Origin: Acinetobacter pittii ATCC 19004 = CIP 70.29
Lineage (GTDB): Bacteria > Pseudomonadota > Gammaproteobacteria > Pseudomonadales > Moraxellaceae
Assembly: GCF_000369045.1 (NCBI RefSeq)
Contig: NZ_KB849786.1
Location: forward strand, 1,037,906 to 1,101,905
DNA: 64,000 bases
Direction of reading: 5' to 3'
Each line of letters begins with the position of its first letter. Position 1 is the stretch's first letter. Of the stretch, positions 32,871 through 42,278 are shown piece by piece. The notes below the pieces were generated by a model. It saw only the letters and a program-made list of their open reading frames with translations. It did no database searches and was not told the origin of the DNA. The translations under genes were made by a program, and so were the position numbers.

Positions 32871-35723
32871 TTACATTTCTTGTTCGGATAACTGACGTAC
32901 AGCAGTAGCGCTATCACATTCAAGTGCACGCTTTGCAAGCACTTGAGCTTGACTGTAGTTAAGTGTACGAATTTGGGCTTTAACCAAAGGAATACTATTC
33001 GGTGACATACTAAGCTCATCCACTCCTAAGCCCATCAGAATAGGTACAGCTTTTGGATCGGCTGCGAGTTCACCACATATACCAACCCATTTACCATACT
33101 TATGTGCAGCTTTTACAGTTTGATCAATCAATTGCAAAATACTTGGGTGGAGGCCATCTGCTTCAGCCGAGAGGATAGGGTGACCACGGTCAATAGCTAA
33201 AGTATATTGAGTTAAGTCATTTGTTCCGATACTGAAAAAGTCCACTTCTTTCGCGAGAATAGGTGCAAGTAAAGCAGCAGAAGGAACTTCAATCATGATA
33301 CCAACTTGTAAGTTGGTGCATGGATGTACAGCTTTAACTTCATCAAGAATAGTTTTTGCAGCACGCCATTCTTCCACACGGCCAATCATTGGAAACATGA
33401 TTCTTAGAGGGCGGTCATCTGCAGCTTTAAGCAAAGCAATAAGTTGTTGACGCAACAATTCAGGCTGTCTTAGCGTTAAACGGATACCTCTTAGACCTAA
33501 AAATGGATTTTCTTCTTCAGCAATTGGAAGGTAAGGAAGCGGTTTGTCACCACCTACATCTAGCGTACGTACTACGAGAGGGCGGCCCGCTAGAGCATCT
33601 AAAACAATACGATAATCTGCTTCTTGGGTAGCTTCACTCGGAGCGCTACTATGCGCCATAAAAACAAGCTCAGTCCTGAGTAGGCCAATTGCTTCAGCGC
33701 CATATTCAACCGCATGGGCTGTTGCTTGAACTTTTCCTAAATTGGCAGCAATTTCGATTTGATGTTGATCTAGAGTAATCGCAGGTTCTTGGCTGTGACG
33801 TTCAGCTTCTTCACGAATTTTTTTCTGAAGGTCTCGTTCTTGTTTTGCTTGTTCGATTTGTTGAGCATTAGGATTTAAGATAAAAGCTCCGGTGTCTCCA
33901 TTAATTAAAAGAGAACTTTTTTGCTCAATATCTAGTACTTGATCACCAGCGCCAACAATTGCAGGGATACCTAGAGCACGAGCAACAATAGCACTATGAG
34001 CGCTTGCACCACCTACGGCGGTCAAAATACCTGCTACACGATCTTTATTAAGGCGGGCTACATCACTTGGTCCCACGTCATACATGATCAATATATAAGG
34101 TTCTTTAGGTTCTTCGATGATGACCTCACCGCAGAGTTGAGCCAAAACGCGATCACCAATATCACGTAAGTCTGTAGCACGCTCAGCTAATAATCGATCT
34201 GGTAAAGCTGCTTGCTCTTTGGCTGCTGCTTCAATATGCTCATGCCAGGCAGCAGGAGCAGAAAGATTTAGGTTAATCTTTTGATAAACACCATTAATAA
34301 GATCTGGGTCATCAAGCATTTCCAAATGTGCTTGGAAGATTTGCTTAATTTCAGCCACTTCAGATTTTGCAATAACTTGGTGAATATTGTTTTTAACTGC
34401 GTGAAGTGCAATATCAAGTTTTTCTTTTTCTGCTTTGACACTTAAGCCCATGCGTTCATATTGGTAAACCGTAGGTTTAATTACATGTACAGGGCCAAAA
34501 GCTAAACCGCTTGAAGCAGCAATTCCTGTATTTGTGCTAAGTGGTTTTGAATGGCTTGGGATTTCACTAGGTTGCTCTACTTTGATGTCTGAAGATTTTA
34601 TAGGTTCAACTTCTTCACCTAAGCCTTGTTGTACTGCCAGAATAACTTTATCTAAAGCTTCAACTGCATCCGTTTCTGGTTCAGCAATGAAACGTAAAGT
34701 TTGGCCGCGTTTACAACCTAAAGCTAAGAGACGTGTCAAACTTTTAGCTGAAACAAAATTGCCTTCATCTACTGCGACTTGGATATCACCTTGAAAACTT
34801 TTTGTTAGGTTTACTAAATGAGTTGCTGGTCGAGCATGTAATCCATGTGCATTAGCGAGTACAACAGAACGGTGGGGCCAATCGGGAATAACATCTGCAC
34901 CAATGATTTTAGCAATTTCATTTGGTGCTTGTGTTTGGTCTAATTGTGCAACTTGCTCTGGATTAAACAGAATATCAATCAGTCGATTAAATCTCTGGCT
35001 ATCTAATTGTTCATTGGCAGCTATACAAACTAGCGTATTTAACTTTTTTTCACCTAGCTCTAAAGCATGGCGAGGCTTTACGATACTGATTGCTGGTTGT
35101 TGAACAAACTTACTACTTGAAATAGACCAGATTTGATCTTGTAGTTGAATAACTTGATCAGGGTCAAGTGAACTTAGAAAGCCGCACTTTACGAAATTGT
35201 GCTTTTTTAGAATCTGAGATGCTGACCAAAATAAATCTTCAATATCTTGAGATTCAATTTCAGTTTGAATTAAATTCTCATGCAAAGTTAAAGATAATGG
35301 TTGAGCTTGTAAGATTTCAATAATTTGTTCAGGTTGTTTAGCATTTTTTACCTGTTCACTTACATCATGCATTAAAGCTCGAGTTAATATTTGTAGAACT
35401 TGTAAATGTTCATCAGATTTTGCTGCAATAACAACAGCTAAATAAATTCTGTTTTCACCATCCCATATAATTCCTTCTGGAAAGTGAGCTAAACGGATAC
35501 CTGTTTCTAGAATAAATTCGCGAGATTGGGGTGTACCGTGGGGAATAGCAATGCCTTGACCTAAATAGGTGGCACTTTGTTGTTCGCGATTAATGAGTCC
35601 TGTAATGTAGTCAGGTGTAACTAACCCATCTTTTACCAATATATCTACTAGACACTGTAATGCATGCTTTTTATCAACAGCATGTTGATTCATATGAATA
35701 TGTCGAGGCTCTAGTGCTAGCAT
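32871..35723 (-). CDS. fruB: fructose PTS multiphosphoryl transfer protein (EIIA-HPr-EI)
   Basis: A single 950-residue polypeptide that carries phosphate from PEP to FruA. It has an EIIA-Fru domain (~1-145, phospho-His62 in IPHGTP), a linker (~150-280), an HPr domain (~283-370, NAHGLHARPATHLV), and an enzyme I domain (~395-950, phospho-His in GGASAHSAIVARALGIPA, then the PEP-binding barrel with GIMIEVPSAAL and SIGTNDLTQY). Acinetobacter uses this fused system for fructose. No Cra/FruR gene lies beside it. The leader has unusual structure. Confidence 0.96.
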   Translation of the reverse strand: MLALEPRHIHMNQHAVDKKHALQCLVDILVKDGLVTPDYITGLINREQQSATYLGQGIAIPHGTPQSREFILETGIRLAHFPEGIIWDGENRIYLAVVIAAKSDEHLQVLQILTRALMHDVSEQVKNAKQPEQIIEILQAQPLSLTLHENLIQTEIESQDIEDLFWSASQILKKHNFVKCGFLSSLDPDQVIQLQDQIWSISSSKFVQQPAISIVKPRHALELGEKKLNTLVCIAANEQLDSQRFNRLIDILFNPEQVAQLDQTQAPNEIAKIIGADVIPDWPHRSVVLANAHGLHARPATHLVNLTKSFQGDIQVAVDEGNFVSAKSLTRLLALGCKRGQTLRFIAEPETDAVEALDKVILAVQQGLGEEVEPIKSSDIKVEQPSEIPSHSKPLSTNTGIAASSGLAFGPVHVIKPTVYQYERMGLSVKAEKEKLDIALHAVKNNIHQVIAKSEVAEIKQIFQAHLEMLDDPDLINGVYQKINLNLSAPAAWHEHIEAAAKEQAALPDRLLAERATDLRDIGDRVLAQLCGEVIIEEPKEPYILIMYDVGPSDVARLNKDRVAGILTAVGGASAHSAIVARALGIPAIVGAGDQVLDIEQKSSLLINGDTGAFILNPNAQQIEQAKQERDLQKKIREEAERHSQEPAITLDQHQIEIAANLGKVQATAHAVEYGAEAIGLLRTELVFMAHSSAPSEATQEADYRIVLDALAGRPLVVRTLDVGGDKPLPYLPIAEEENPFLGLRGIRLTLRQPELLRQQLIALLKAADDRPLRIMFPMIGRVEEWRAAKTILDEVKAVHPCTNLQVGIMIEVPSAALLAPILAKEVDFFSIGTNDLTQYTLAIDRGHPILSAEADGLHPSILQLIDQTVKAAHKYGKWVGICGELAADPKAVPILMGLGVDELSMSPNSIPLVKAQIRTLNYSQAQVLAKRALECDSATAVRQLSEQEM

Positions 35724-35754
35724 ACTTATCCTTGAACAATTTCTTTGGTTTAGC

Positions 35755-35825
35755 TAAACAGAAAAAAAGAAGCTGTTAGTATTAAAAAAAGGTTAGTTTA
35801 ACCGTTTTTAAACAACAGCTTCGTA
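35755..35825 (-). promoter_or_regulatory. nested terminator-like hairpins in the fruB leader
   Basis: On the - strand an outer pair GAAGCTGTT / AACAGCTTC (35814-35822 and 35769-35777) is followed by seven T. Inside it, GGTTA-AAC-TAACC (35791-35803) is also followed by seven T. Both are terminator-like and lie 30-100 bp before fruB, as expected for an attenuator. Function is inferred. Confidence 0.45.
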
Positions 35826-35980
35826 TAAATAACGATAGCAGAACTTTAAAGCTATATCGACGTATTTACGTAAATAATGCTTGTTTTTAATACAAAGGAA
35901 TATGTGATTAATATATTTTGTTTTCTTATGATAATTATTAGGTTAATAAACTAACTTTATAAAAGAAGTGGGTATTAATA

Positions 35981-36018
35981 TTAAAAAAAACCTCTATACC
36001 GGATTACGGGTATAGAGG
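35981..36018 (-). terminator. intrinsic terminator of the alpha/beta-hydrolase gene
   Basis: A ten-bp stem CCTCTATACC / GGTATAGAGG (35991-36000, 36009-36018) with a T-run on the - strand, 22 bp past the stop. Confidence 0.88.
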
Positions 36019-36039
36019 CAAAAGTAAAAGATCAATAGA

Positions 36040-36900
36040 TTAGTGTTGGATTTCCTGTTCTAAAAGTGACCATAAGTTTTGATGTGATTTTTTAAACATT
36101 AGCATGTGCCCAATTGATTTATGCCCAAGTTTCATGGGATTTAGCTCTAGCATTTTTGTGGGCGCATTAGGATAAAGTTTTAATAAATCTTCAACGTTAC
36201 GCTCGGTTGCAATTTCATCGTCACTTGCCCAAATTGAAGTAATAGGGCAGATAATTTCACTATGAAAATCATGATGGACTGTTTTACCTATAGCATTTTT
36301 CACATAGCCAGGATGGCTGCAAAATTCTCGCCACTGTTGGGCGACTTTTTTAGGTAAGTTTTCTCCCATTCCAATAAATTGAGTAGCACCATAACCTTTA
36401 AAAGCACTAGAAATTGGAAAGATGACATTGAACATTACCGGTGCTAAAAACTTGGTTTTACCTTTAAGACCTTTTACATGGCCAGTGGAACCTGCGACCG
36501 CGATAACTTTTGCTACTTTATGAAAATTAGGAACAATTCCTAATAGCTGCCCACCAGCACTGTGGCCAAGAAGGGTAACTTGTTCTGCTTTAGTTTTTTC
36601 TAATAACGTATCAATTGCACAAGGAATATCGAGAACTCCCCAATCATTAATACTTGCTGTACTTTGCTTCAAAGACCCGTGTAAAGAGCCTCCAATTCCA
36701 CGGAAATCAAAGCTTAATACGTCATATCCTTGTTCGCTTAACCATGTAGCAAAAGAATGATAGAAGTTTCTAGTAATACCTGTTGCTGGACAGATCAATA
36801 CGGGATTTGCTGATTTTGGGGATTGAGCTGGATAAAAATGTGCAGCAAGTTGATAATCATCTTTACAGGTCATCCAAAATGATTCAAAAGTGTTATCCAT
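36040..36900 (-). CDS. alpha/beta fold hydrolase
   Basis: A 286-residue alpha/beta-hydrolase with PVLICPATGITRNFYHSFATWLSEQGYDVLSFDFRGIGGS, nucleophile elbow GHSAGGQ (~117-123) and a C-terminal His-rich region (LGHKSIGHMLMF) that could supply the catalytic His. It resembles serine aminopeptidase-like (S33) hydrolases of unknown substrate. No signal peptide. Monocistronic with its own terminator. Confidence 0.85.
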   Translation of the reverse strand: MDNTFESFWMTCKDDYQLAAHFYPAQSPKSANPVLICPATGITRNFYHSFATWLSEQGYDVLSFDFRGIGGSLHGSLKQSTASINDWGVLDIPCAIDTLLEKTKAEQVTLLGHSAGGQLLGIVPNFHKVAKVIAVAGSTGHVKGLKGKTKFLAPVMFNVIFPISSAFKGYGATQFIGMGENLPKKVAQQWREFCSHPGYVKNAIGKTVHHDFHSEIICPITSIWASDDEIATERNVEDLLKLYPNAPTKMLELNPMKLGHKSIGHMLMFKKSHQNLWSLLEQEIQH

Positions 36901-37041
36901 AATATTTCGTAGTGATTGGTTTATTGATATCTTTAATTTACACGAGTTCTGAAATGAAACTTGGTTAAAATGTGACTATAAAGTCAATATTTATGTTATA
37001 TAGCTCATTAAATTTGAATAAAATAAATAATTGGAAAAAAG

Positions 37042-37497
37042 ATGGATTTACCGAAAGCTGTACAGCTCGCAATTGTGTTTAGTGGCATATTTTTATGGAT
37101 AGGGATGCTCACTGGGGTATGGAAATATTGGCAAATACGCCGTTCAGAATTAAGTCGTGCTCATTATTATGTGGATATCGCTCATCGAAGTAGTTTGTTA
37201 TATGCAGCTGCTAGCCTAATTTTAGCTGTATTAAGCTATTTTACTGTTTTAAATGAAAATATTACTTTATGGTGTGTGTTCGCAAATATTCTATTTTTTA
37301 GTTTTTCAATTCTGGTTTATATCATACATGGCTATTTACAGGACACAACAAATCAATTCAAACGTCCTCACAAGCTAGGTCGTTTTAGCTTACCTTCATG
37401 GATGATGAATTTAATGATGGTGGGATTAATTTTGACTGAATTATTAGCTACAGCTATTTTAGTTATCGGAACAATTTTTTTATTTTTGGATGTATAA
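37042..37497 (+). CDS. integral membrane protein of unknown function
   Basis: Not recognised. A 151-residue protein with four predicted membrane helices (~8-28, 50-70, 76-98, 122-148), a basic cytoplasmic segment after helix 1 (KYWQIRRSELSRAHYYVDIAHRSS) and a loop after helix 3 (GYLQDTTNQFKRPHKLGR). His residues in the first loop (AHYYVDIAHR) may bind cofactor or metal, but no family is assigned. GGAAAA precedes the ATG. Confidence 0.75.
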   Translation: MDLPKAVQLAIVFSGIFLWIGMLTGVWKYWQIRRSELSRAHYYVDIAHRSSLLYAAASLILAVLSYFTVLNENITLWCVFANILFFSFSILVYIIHGYLQDTTNQFKRPHKLGRFSLPSWMMNLMMVGLILTELLATAILVIGTIFLFLDV

Positions 37498-37523
37498 AAA
37501 TGGATGATTGCTCATCCATTTTT
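37497..37523. terminator. bidirectional terminator
   Basis: TGGATGA-TTGC-TCATCCA (37501-37518), flanked by A and T runs, lies between two convergent small membrane-protein genes. Confidence 0.88.
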
Positions 37524-37777
37524 TAAGTATTCAAGTTTTGTTGACTAAGACGTCTTTTAGCTAGTTTTCGCATCTTATGGTCGACAAAGGCCCACACACA
37601 AAATATGAAAGAAACAACCATCGCATACATAAAGTATTCGGGTTTCAGATTTCCTTTAATCATACCTTGAAACAGTAAAGTCAGCATAAGAGCAAGCGGT
37701 GTTACTCCATAAACAACTGAATCTTTGCTGTTCAGAGTGTTAATGAAGACTTGTTTGTTGAAATGTAATGATAACAT
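37523..37777 (-). CDS. small membrane protein of unknown function (84 residues)
   Basis: Not recognised. Two membrane helices (about 23-41 and 50-66) with a short basic tail (DHKMRKLAKRRLSQQ), so probably an inner-membrane protein with a cytoplasmic C-terminus. I chose ATG 37777: the AGGAGG seven bases upstream fits it better than the ATG two codons earlier. Monocistronic. Confidence 0.75.
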   Translation of the reverse strand: MLSLHFNKQVFINTLNSKDSVVYGVTPLALMLTLLFQGMIKGNLKPEYFMYAMVVSFIFCVWAFVDHKMRKLAKRRLSQQNLNT

Positions 37778-38035
37778 CTCCATCCCTCCTTGTGGTTGCG
37801 CTAAAACCGAATGTTTTAGTCAAGAATAAGTTTAATGTTGTACTTCTATTTTTAATTCAATTCAATAGTGAATAGAAAATTTTTTGAACAGTTTTATAAA
37901 AAACTCTATGTTTATAAAAGGTTAAGGTATTAAAAAAGTAAATATTAAATATTTTTGTATAAAATACTTAATATTTTAGAAAAGAGAAAATATTTAATGA
38001 AAAGTGTAATAATTTCTCTTTTCTATCATTTCAGG

Positions 38036-38455
38036 TTAGCTGTTTTGTTTTTTTAAAAATGTATCAATCGCATGTTGAGCAATTTCTGCATCTTCAAAAG
38101 ATTGGACACCAGAAACGCCAATCGCCCCTAAAACTTGTCCGTCATAAATAATGGGTTTTCCACCTTCTAACATTCCTTGAGCACTAGGCATACTTAAAAA
38201 ACCTAAGCGTCCACTTTGCAGAAGTTCTTCATAAAATTTTGAAGGTCTACCTGATATTGAAGAGCATTTTGCTTTTTCTAAACATAAATGTGAGGATAAA
38301 GGTGAAGCACCATCTAAACGTTTCATCATCAGAAGAGAACTTGTTTCATCAACAATAGCAATACTGACTTTAAAGTTGTGTTCAATTGCATATTTTTGAG
38401 CTTCTTCCATTAAAAACTCTGCATCTGCTTGTGTTAGGTAATATTTACTTTTCAT
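38036..38455 (-). CDS. GlcG/HbpS family heme-degrading-like protein
   Basis: A 139-residue protein of the GlcG/HbpS fold: ALQTQADAEFLMEEAQ-like start, VSIAIVDETSSLLMMKRLDGASPLSS, KAKCSSISGRPS, and the closing block GGKPIIYDGQVLGAIGVSGV with the family glycines. Members bind heme or corrinoids or accompany glycolate genes. The exact function is not known. It stands alone here. Confidence 0.85.
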   Translation of the reverse strand: MKSKYYLTQADAEFLMEEAQKYAIEHNFKVSIAIVDETSSLLMMKRLDGASPLSSHLCLEKAKCSSISGRPSKFYEELLQSGRLGFLSMPSAQGMLEGGKPIIYDGQVLGAIGVSGVQSFEDAEIAQHAIDTFLKKQNS

Positions 38456-38644
38456 TGTTGCTCTTCTTTCCTAGTAAGCTAAAAATTATTTTAGTGTAAT
38501 TTTACAGTAAAAACTGATTATATCTATAGTTGATTTGTCATTGAAAGTAGTGTGGAAATAAAATGCCGGTTGGGTAAACTCAGCATTTTATTCAATATAT
38601 AAAATCATGTTTGGGTAAAACTCGATTTCAAAAGAGACACTAGA

Positions 38645-39946
38645 TTAAATGTTTTTAAATTTAACTTTGTCGATAATTACGGTAATTGCTAGAACAACTA
38701 AAGATGGGATCAACCAAGCTAAGTTTTGTTCATTTAAAGGTAAATGTTGAAGAAATGCAGGTAAATAATCACCAAAACCAGCAACTTTAATACCGTCAAT
38801 AATACCGAAAATTAAAGCAATACTTGTTACTGAACCGACAATAAAAGAGGGTTTGTGCCAAAATTTCCAAAAGAAGCTCAGCATAATCACAACAATGGCT
38901 GGTGGATAAATTGCACTTAAAACAGGTACTGATACGGCAATAAGTTTGGTTAATCCAAGATTAGAAATAATGAAAGAGAAACCAACTAAAATGAATACTA
39001 AAAGTTTGTAAGGTAATTTAGTTAACTGAGCAAAATACTCACCGCAAGCACAAGTTAAGCCAATCGCTGTCACCATACATGCTAGAAAAATTAGTCCAGT
39101 TAAGAATAATGAACCCATATTGCCAAAAGCATGTTGAACATATGCATGTAAAATTACTGCACCATTTGCAGCATTTGGTGCTACTTCATGACTACCTACA
39201 CCTAATTTGAATAAGCTTAAATAGACTAAAGTAAGACCTGCACCAGAAATAAGACTGGCAATAATCGCATACTTAGTGACTAATTTTTTATCGGTAACAC
39301 CACGCGAATAAATCGCTTGAATAATTACGATACCGAATACTAATGCGCCTAAAGTATCCATAGTGAGATAACCGTTTACGAAACCTTCCGAAACTGGAGA
39401 TTCAACGTAATGGTTGATTGGAGCAGGGACGTAACCCGCTGGGATCATAACTGCTGCAATACCTAAAATTGCTAAAGCAATAATTTTTAGGGGAGCAAGC
39501 ACATGACCAACAGTATCTAATAACTTGTTTGGATAAAGTGAAACTACAGTTACAAATGAAAAATAAATTGCGCTGTAAATTAAAAGGCTACTACTTGATG
39601 TTCCAAAATAAGATGAAAAACCAATTTCATAAGAAACAGTAGCTGTACGTGGAGTAGCAAATAAAGGGCCTACTGATAAATAACAAACAACGGTTAAAAT
39701 CAGACTTGCTACTCGACCGAGAGGAGAGCTAATAATTTCAATGGAACCCTGCATACGAGAGAGTGCCATGATGGTAATTACAGGTAGACCAACTGCAGTA
39801 ATCAAAAAGCCTATAGCGGCTAGCCATACATGATCACCGGCTTGTTGAGCGACAATGGGAGGAAAGATAATATTGCCAGCCCCAATAAAAAGAGCAAAGG
39901 TCATAAAACCTAGGGCAATAATATCTCCAGTACGAAGATGTTGCAT
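38645..39946 (-). CDS. brnQ: branched-chain amino acid transport system II carrier
   Basis: BrnQ is a Na+-coupled symporter for leucine, isoleucine and valine. Twelve membrane segments in 433 residues. The N-terminus GDIIALGFMTFALFIGAGNIIFPPIVAQQAG is the family hallmark, and TATVSYEIGF follows near residue 100. No regulator beside it; ~350 bp separate it from map. Confidence 0.95.
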   Translation of the reverse strand: MQHLRTGDIIALGFMTFALFIGAGNIIFPPIVAQQAGDHVWLAAIGFLITAVGLPVITIMALSRMQGSIEIISSPLGRVASLILTVVCYLSVGPLFATPRTATVSYEIGFSSYFGTSSSSLLIYSAIYFSFVTVVSLYPNKLLDTVGHVLAPLKIIALAILGIAAVMIPAGYVPAPINHYVESPVSEGFVNGYLTMDTLGALVFGIVIIQAIYSRGVTDKKLVTKYAIIASLISGAGLTLVYLSLFKLGVGSHEVAPNAANGAVILHAYVQHAFGNMGSLFLTGLIFLACMVTAIGLTCACGEYFAQLTKLPYKLLVFILVGFSFIISNLGLTKLIAVSVPVLSAIYPPAIVVIMLSFFWKFWHKPSFIVGSVTSIALIFGIIDGIKVAGFGDYLPAFLQHLPLNEQNLAWLIPSLVVLAITVIIDKVKFKNI

Positions 39947-40298
39947 AAATTAAAATTAATAAAAAAGAAGGAATTTTAGAGCAAAAGAGATCATGATCAA
40001 GCGGTATTTTATGTGAAAAAGATTTTTTTCAGAGCATAAAAACCTTTAATAGATATTAAAAATATCAACTGGTTAAGGTATGTATTTGAAAAACCATTGA
40101 AAGAAATTAGGAAATCATTTTTTGTCTCTGACTTTTTAAAGAAATTATGCAAAAATAAAAGTATGAATTTCTATTATGAATGTTGAATATTTGGGCATTT
40201 AATGCTTCCAGCCTATCCTATATCCGTTCTAGAATATTCTAAATTAACTTACATTTTTGTAGGCGTGGTAAAAGCAGTGCCTACGAGGATAAAACTGA
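39947..40298. other. divergent intergenic region brnQ / map
   Basis: About 350 bp. It must carry both promoters. A 12-bp perfect palindrome TAGAATATTCTA (40230-40241) lies about 58 bp before the map ATG, inside GTTCTAGAATATTCTAAA. Nothing else recognised. Confidence 0.45.
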
Positions 40299-41093
40299 AT
40301 GAGAGCTTCTACTGTTACAATGAAAACTGAACAAGATCTGGAAAAGTTAAGAATTTCTGGACGCTTGGCTGCACAAGTTTTAGAAATGATAGGGGCATAT
40401 ATTAAACCGGGTGTATCTACTGAATATTTAGATAACCTGTGTAATGACTATATTGTAAATACTTTAAAAGTTATTCCTGCGAATGTGGGATATCATGGTT
40501 TTACTAAAACAATATGTACATCAGTAAATGAAGTAGTTTGCCATGGAATTCCGTCACCGAATAAGATTTTAAAAGATGGCGATATTATTAATATTGATGT
40601 CGCAATTATTAAAGATGGCTATTTTGGTGATACGAGCCGCATGTATTTTGTAGGTGATGTAAACCCGCAAGCAAAGAAACTTGTTGATACAACTTATGAA
40701 GCGATGGTTGCTGGGATTCATGCTGTTAAGCCAGGAGCTACACTAGGCGATATTGGTTATGCTATTCAGTCAGTTGCTCATCGAGAAGGGTATAGCATTG
40801 TTCGAGAATATTGTGGTCATGGGATTGGTAAGGTTTATCATGAACAACCTAATGTTTTACATTATGGACAGCGCGGCCAAGGCTTAGTATTAAAAAAAGG
40901 TATGGTCTTTACGATTGAACCGATGATTAATGCGGGTAGACCACAGGTTAAAGAATTAAATGACGGATGGACAGTTATTACTCAAGATCTTTCGTTATCT
41001 GCGCAATGGGAACATATGGTTGCTGTAACTGACACTGGCTTTGAACTCTTAACACCTTGGCCTGAAGGTGTAGGAAACTATCCTGTAATTTAA
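40299..41093 (+). CDS. map: type I methionyl aminopeptidase
   Basis: Removes the initiator Met from nascent proteins. Metal ligands are all in place: Asp (IINIDVAI), Asp (GDTSRMYF), His (YCGHGIGK), Glu (FTIEPMI) and Glu (AQWEHMVA). Length 264. GAGGAT lies nine bases before the ATG at 40299; a second Met eight codons later is an alternative. The gene is not beside rpsB-tsf, where map commonly sits, so it may be a second map paralogue. Confidence 0.93.
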   Translation: MRASTVTMKTEQDLEKLRISGRLAAQVLEMIGAYIKPGVSTEYLDNLCNDYIVNTLKVIPANVGYHGFTKTICTSVNEVVCHGIPSPNKILKDGDIINIDVAIIKDGYFGDTSRMYFVGDVNPQAKKLVDTTYEAMVAGIHAVKPGATLGDIGYAIQSVAHREGYSIVREYCGHGIGKVYHEQPNVLHYGQRGQGLVLKKGMVFTIEPMINAGRPQVKELNDGWTVITQDLSLSAQWEHMVAVTDTGFELLTPWPEGVGNYPVI

Positions 41094-41097
41094 AAAT

Positions 41098-41128
41098 AAA
41101 AAAAGTTCGATAATTATCGAACTTTTTT
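41098..41128. terminator. bidirectional terminator (map / LysR)
   Basis: AGTTCGATAATTATCGAACT (41104-41123) with an A-run left and a T-run right. Confidence 0.9.
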
Positions 41129-41137
41129 AAATTCATT

Positions 41138-42037
41138 TTAATGCTCAGAAAGATGTTCTACCAAATAATCAATAAATACTCGTACAGCAGGTAATAACCC
41201 TCGGCGTGATGGATATACAGCATGTAATATACCGTGAGGAGCTTTCCATTCCGGTAAAATTTGTACAAGCTGTCCAGATTTTAGAAAATCTTCTGCTGCG
41301 CTCTCTGGTAGTAAAGCGATCCCACAGTTTTGACTCGCTAATTGCGCTAACATATGGATATTTGTACCCATTACGATAGGGCTGACTTTGATTTTCTTTT
41401 GCTGATTGTCTGGACCATGCAAAAGGAATTGTTGATCAAGATGCTCTTCTGACAAACTTAAAATGCGATGCTCACTAAGTTGTTCTGGATTTTTTATATC
41501 TCCAAATTCATTTAGATATGCTTGACTTGCAAATAGACTCTGTTCAATAAGTGCAAACTGTCTAAGAACTAAACTTGGATCATCATCTAGTTTTGAGCGA
41601 ACACGTAAAGCAATATCAATTCCTTCATTAATGACATCTACTCGACGATTGCTGACCATAAGTTGCAAACGAATTTCTGGATATTTTTTTAAGAAAGCAG
41701 GCAAAATTTTAGGCAGTTGATTTTGAGCAATATCAACAGGAACACTAACCTTTACAACACCTCTAGGTTGAATACTTAAATGATCAACCAAATCATGAGC
41801 AGCCTGTGCAGCATTCATCATGACTTGAGCATGTCTATAAATATCCATCCCAATATCTGTAACAGCAAAATGACGAGAGCTGCGTTGAATCAGGCGAACG
41901 CCTAAGTTTTCTTCTAGGCTATATACACGACGACTTAGTTTTGATTTTGGTATATCCGTTACACGCTCAGCGGCACTAAAACCACCATGCTCAACGACGA
42001 GAGCAAAACAATAAAAATCATCAAGATCAGTGAGCAT
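41138..42037 (-). CDS. LysR family transcriptional regulator
   Basis: A 299-residue LysR protein. The N-terminal winged HTH is FYCFALVVEHGGFSAAERVTDIPKSKLSRRVYSLEENLGVRLIQRS. The substrate-binding domain starts near residue 90 (GVVKVSVPVDIAQNQLPKILPAFLKKYPEIRLQL). It resembles regulators of quinone or oxidative functions that often control a divergent gene. Here the divergent gene is the small Cys-containing protein at 42279, 241 bp away. Confidence 0.9.
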   Translation of the reverse strand: MLTDLDDFYCFALVVEHGGFSAAERVTDIPKSKLSRRVYSLEENLGVRLIQRSSRHFAVTDIGMDIYRHAQVMMNAAQAAHDLVDHLSIQPRGVVKVSVPVDIAQNQLPKILPAFLKKYPEIRLQLMVSNRRVDVINEGIDIALRVRSKLDDDPSLVLRQFALIEQSLFASQAYLNEFGDIKNPEQLSEHRILSLSEEHLDQQFLLHGPDNQQKKIKVSPIVMGTNIHMLAQLASQNCGIALLPESAAEDFLKSGQLVQILPEWKAPHGILHAVYPSRRGLLPAVRVFIDYLVEHLSEH

Positions 42038-42278
42038 TAAAATATCCTATTTCTGCAACAACCATGATTTTACATTATTATTTTTGCAACGATAATTTTT
42101 AAACTAAATTTTTTGTAATTAAAACATATACTAAGATATTTCCTTTAACTGAGAATTTGAAATTATATTGTCATTACAATGTAATTTTATTGTGTGTTTT
42201 TGATGAGTGGTTCTAGCCTTTTCTAGAACTTTCAATTAATTTCTTTTACACTACAATTTTCTATTCTTTTCAAATCTA

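Larger units (their letters stand above)
35724..36039. other. fru operon leader and promoter region
   Basis: About 316 bp. From the fruB start outward on the - strand: nested hairpins (35769-35822), a perfect 14-bp palindrome TATTTACGTAAATA (35863-35876) that could be an operator, then AT-rich DNA and the terminator of the neighbouring hydrolase (35981-36018). Confidence 0.55.
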
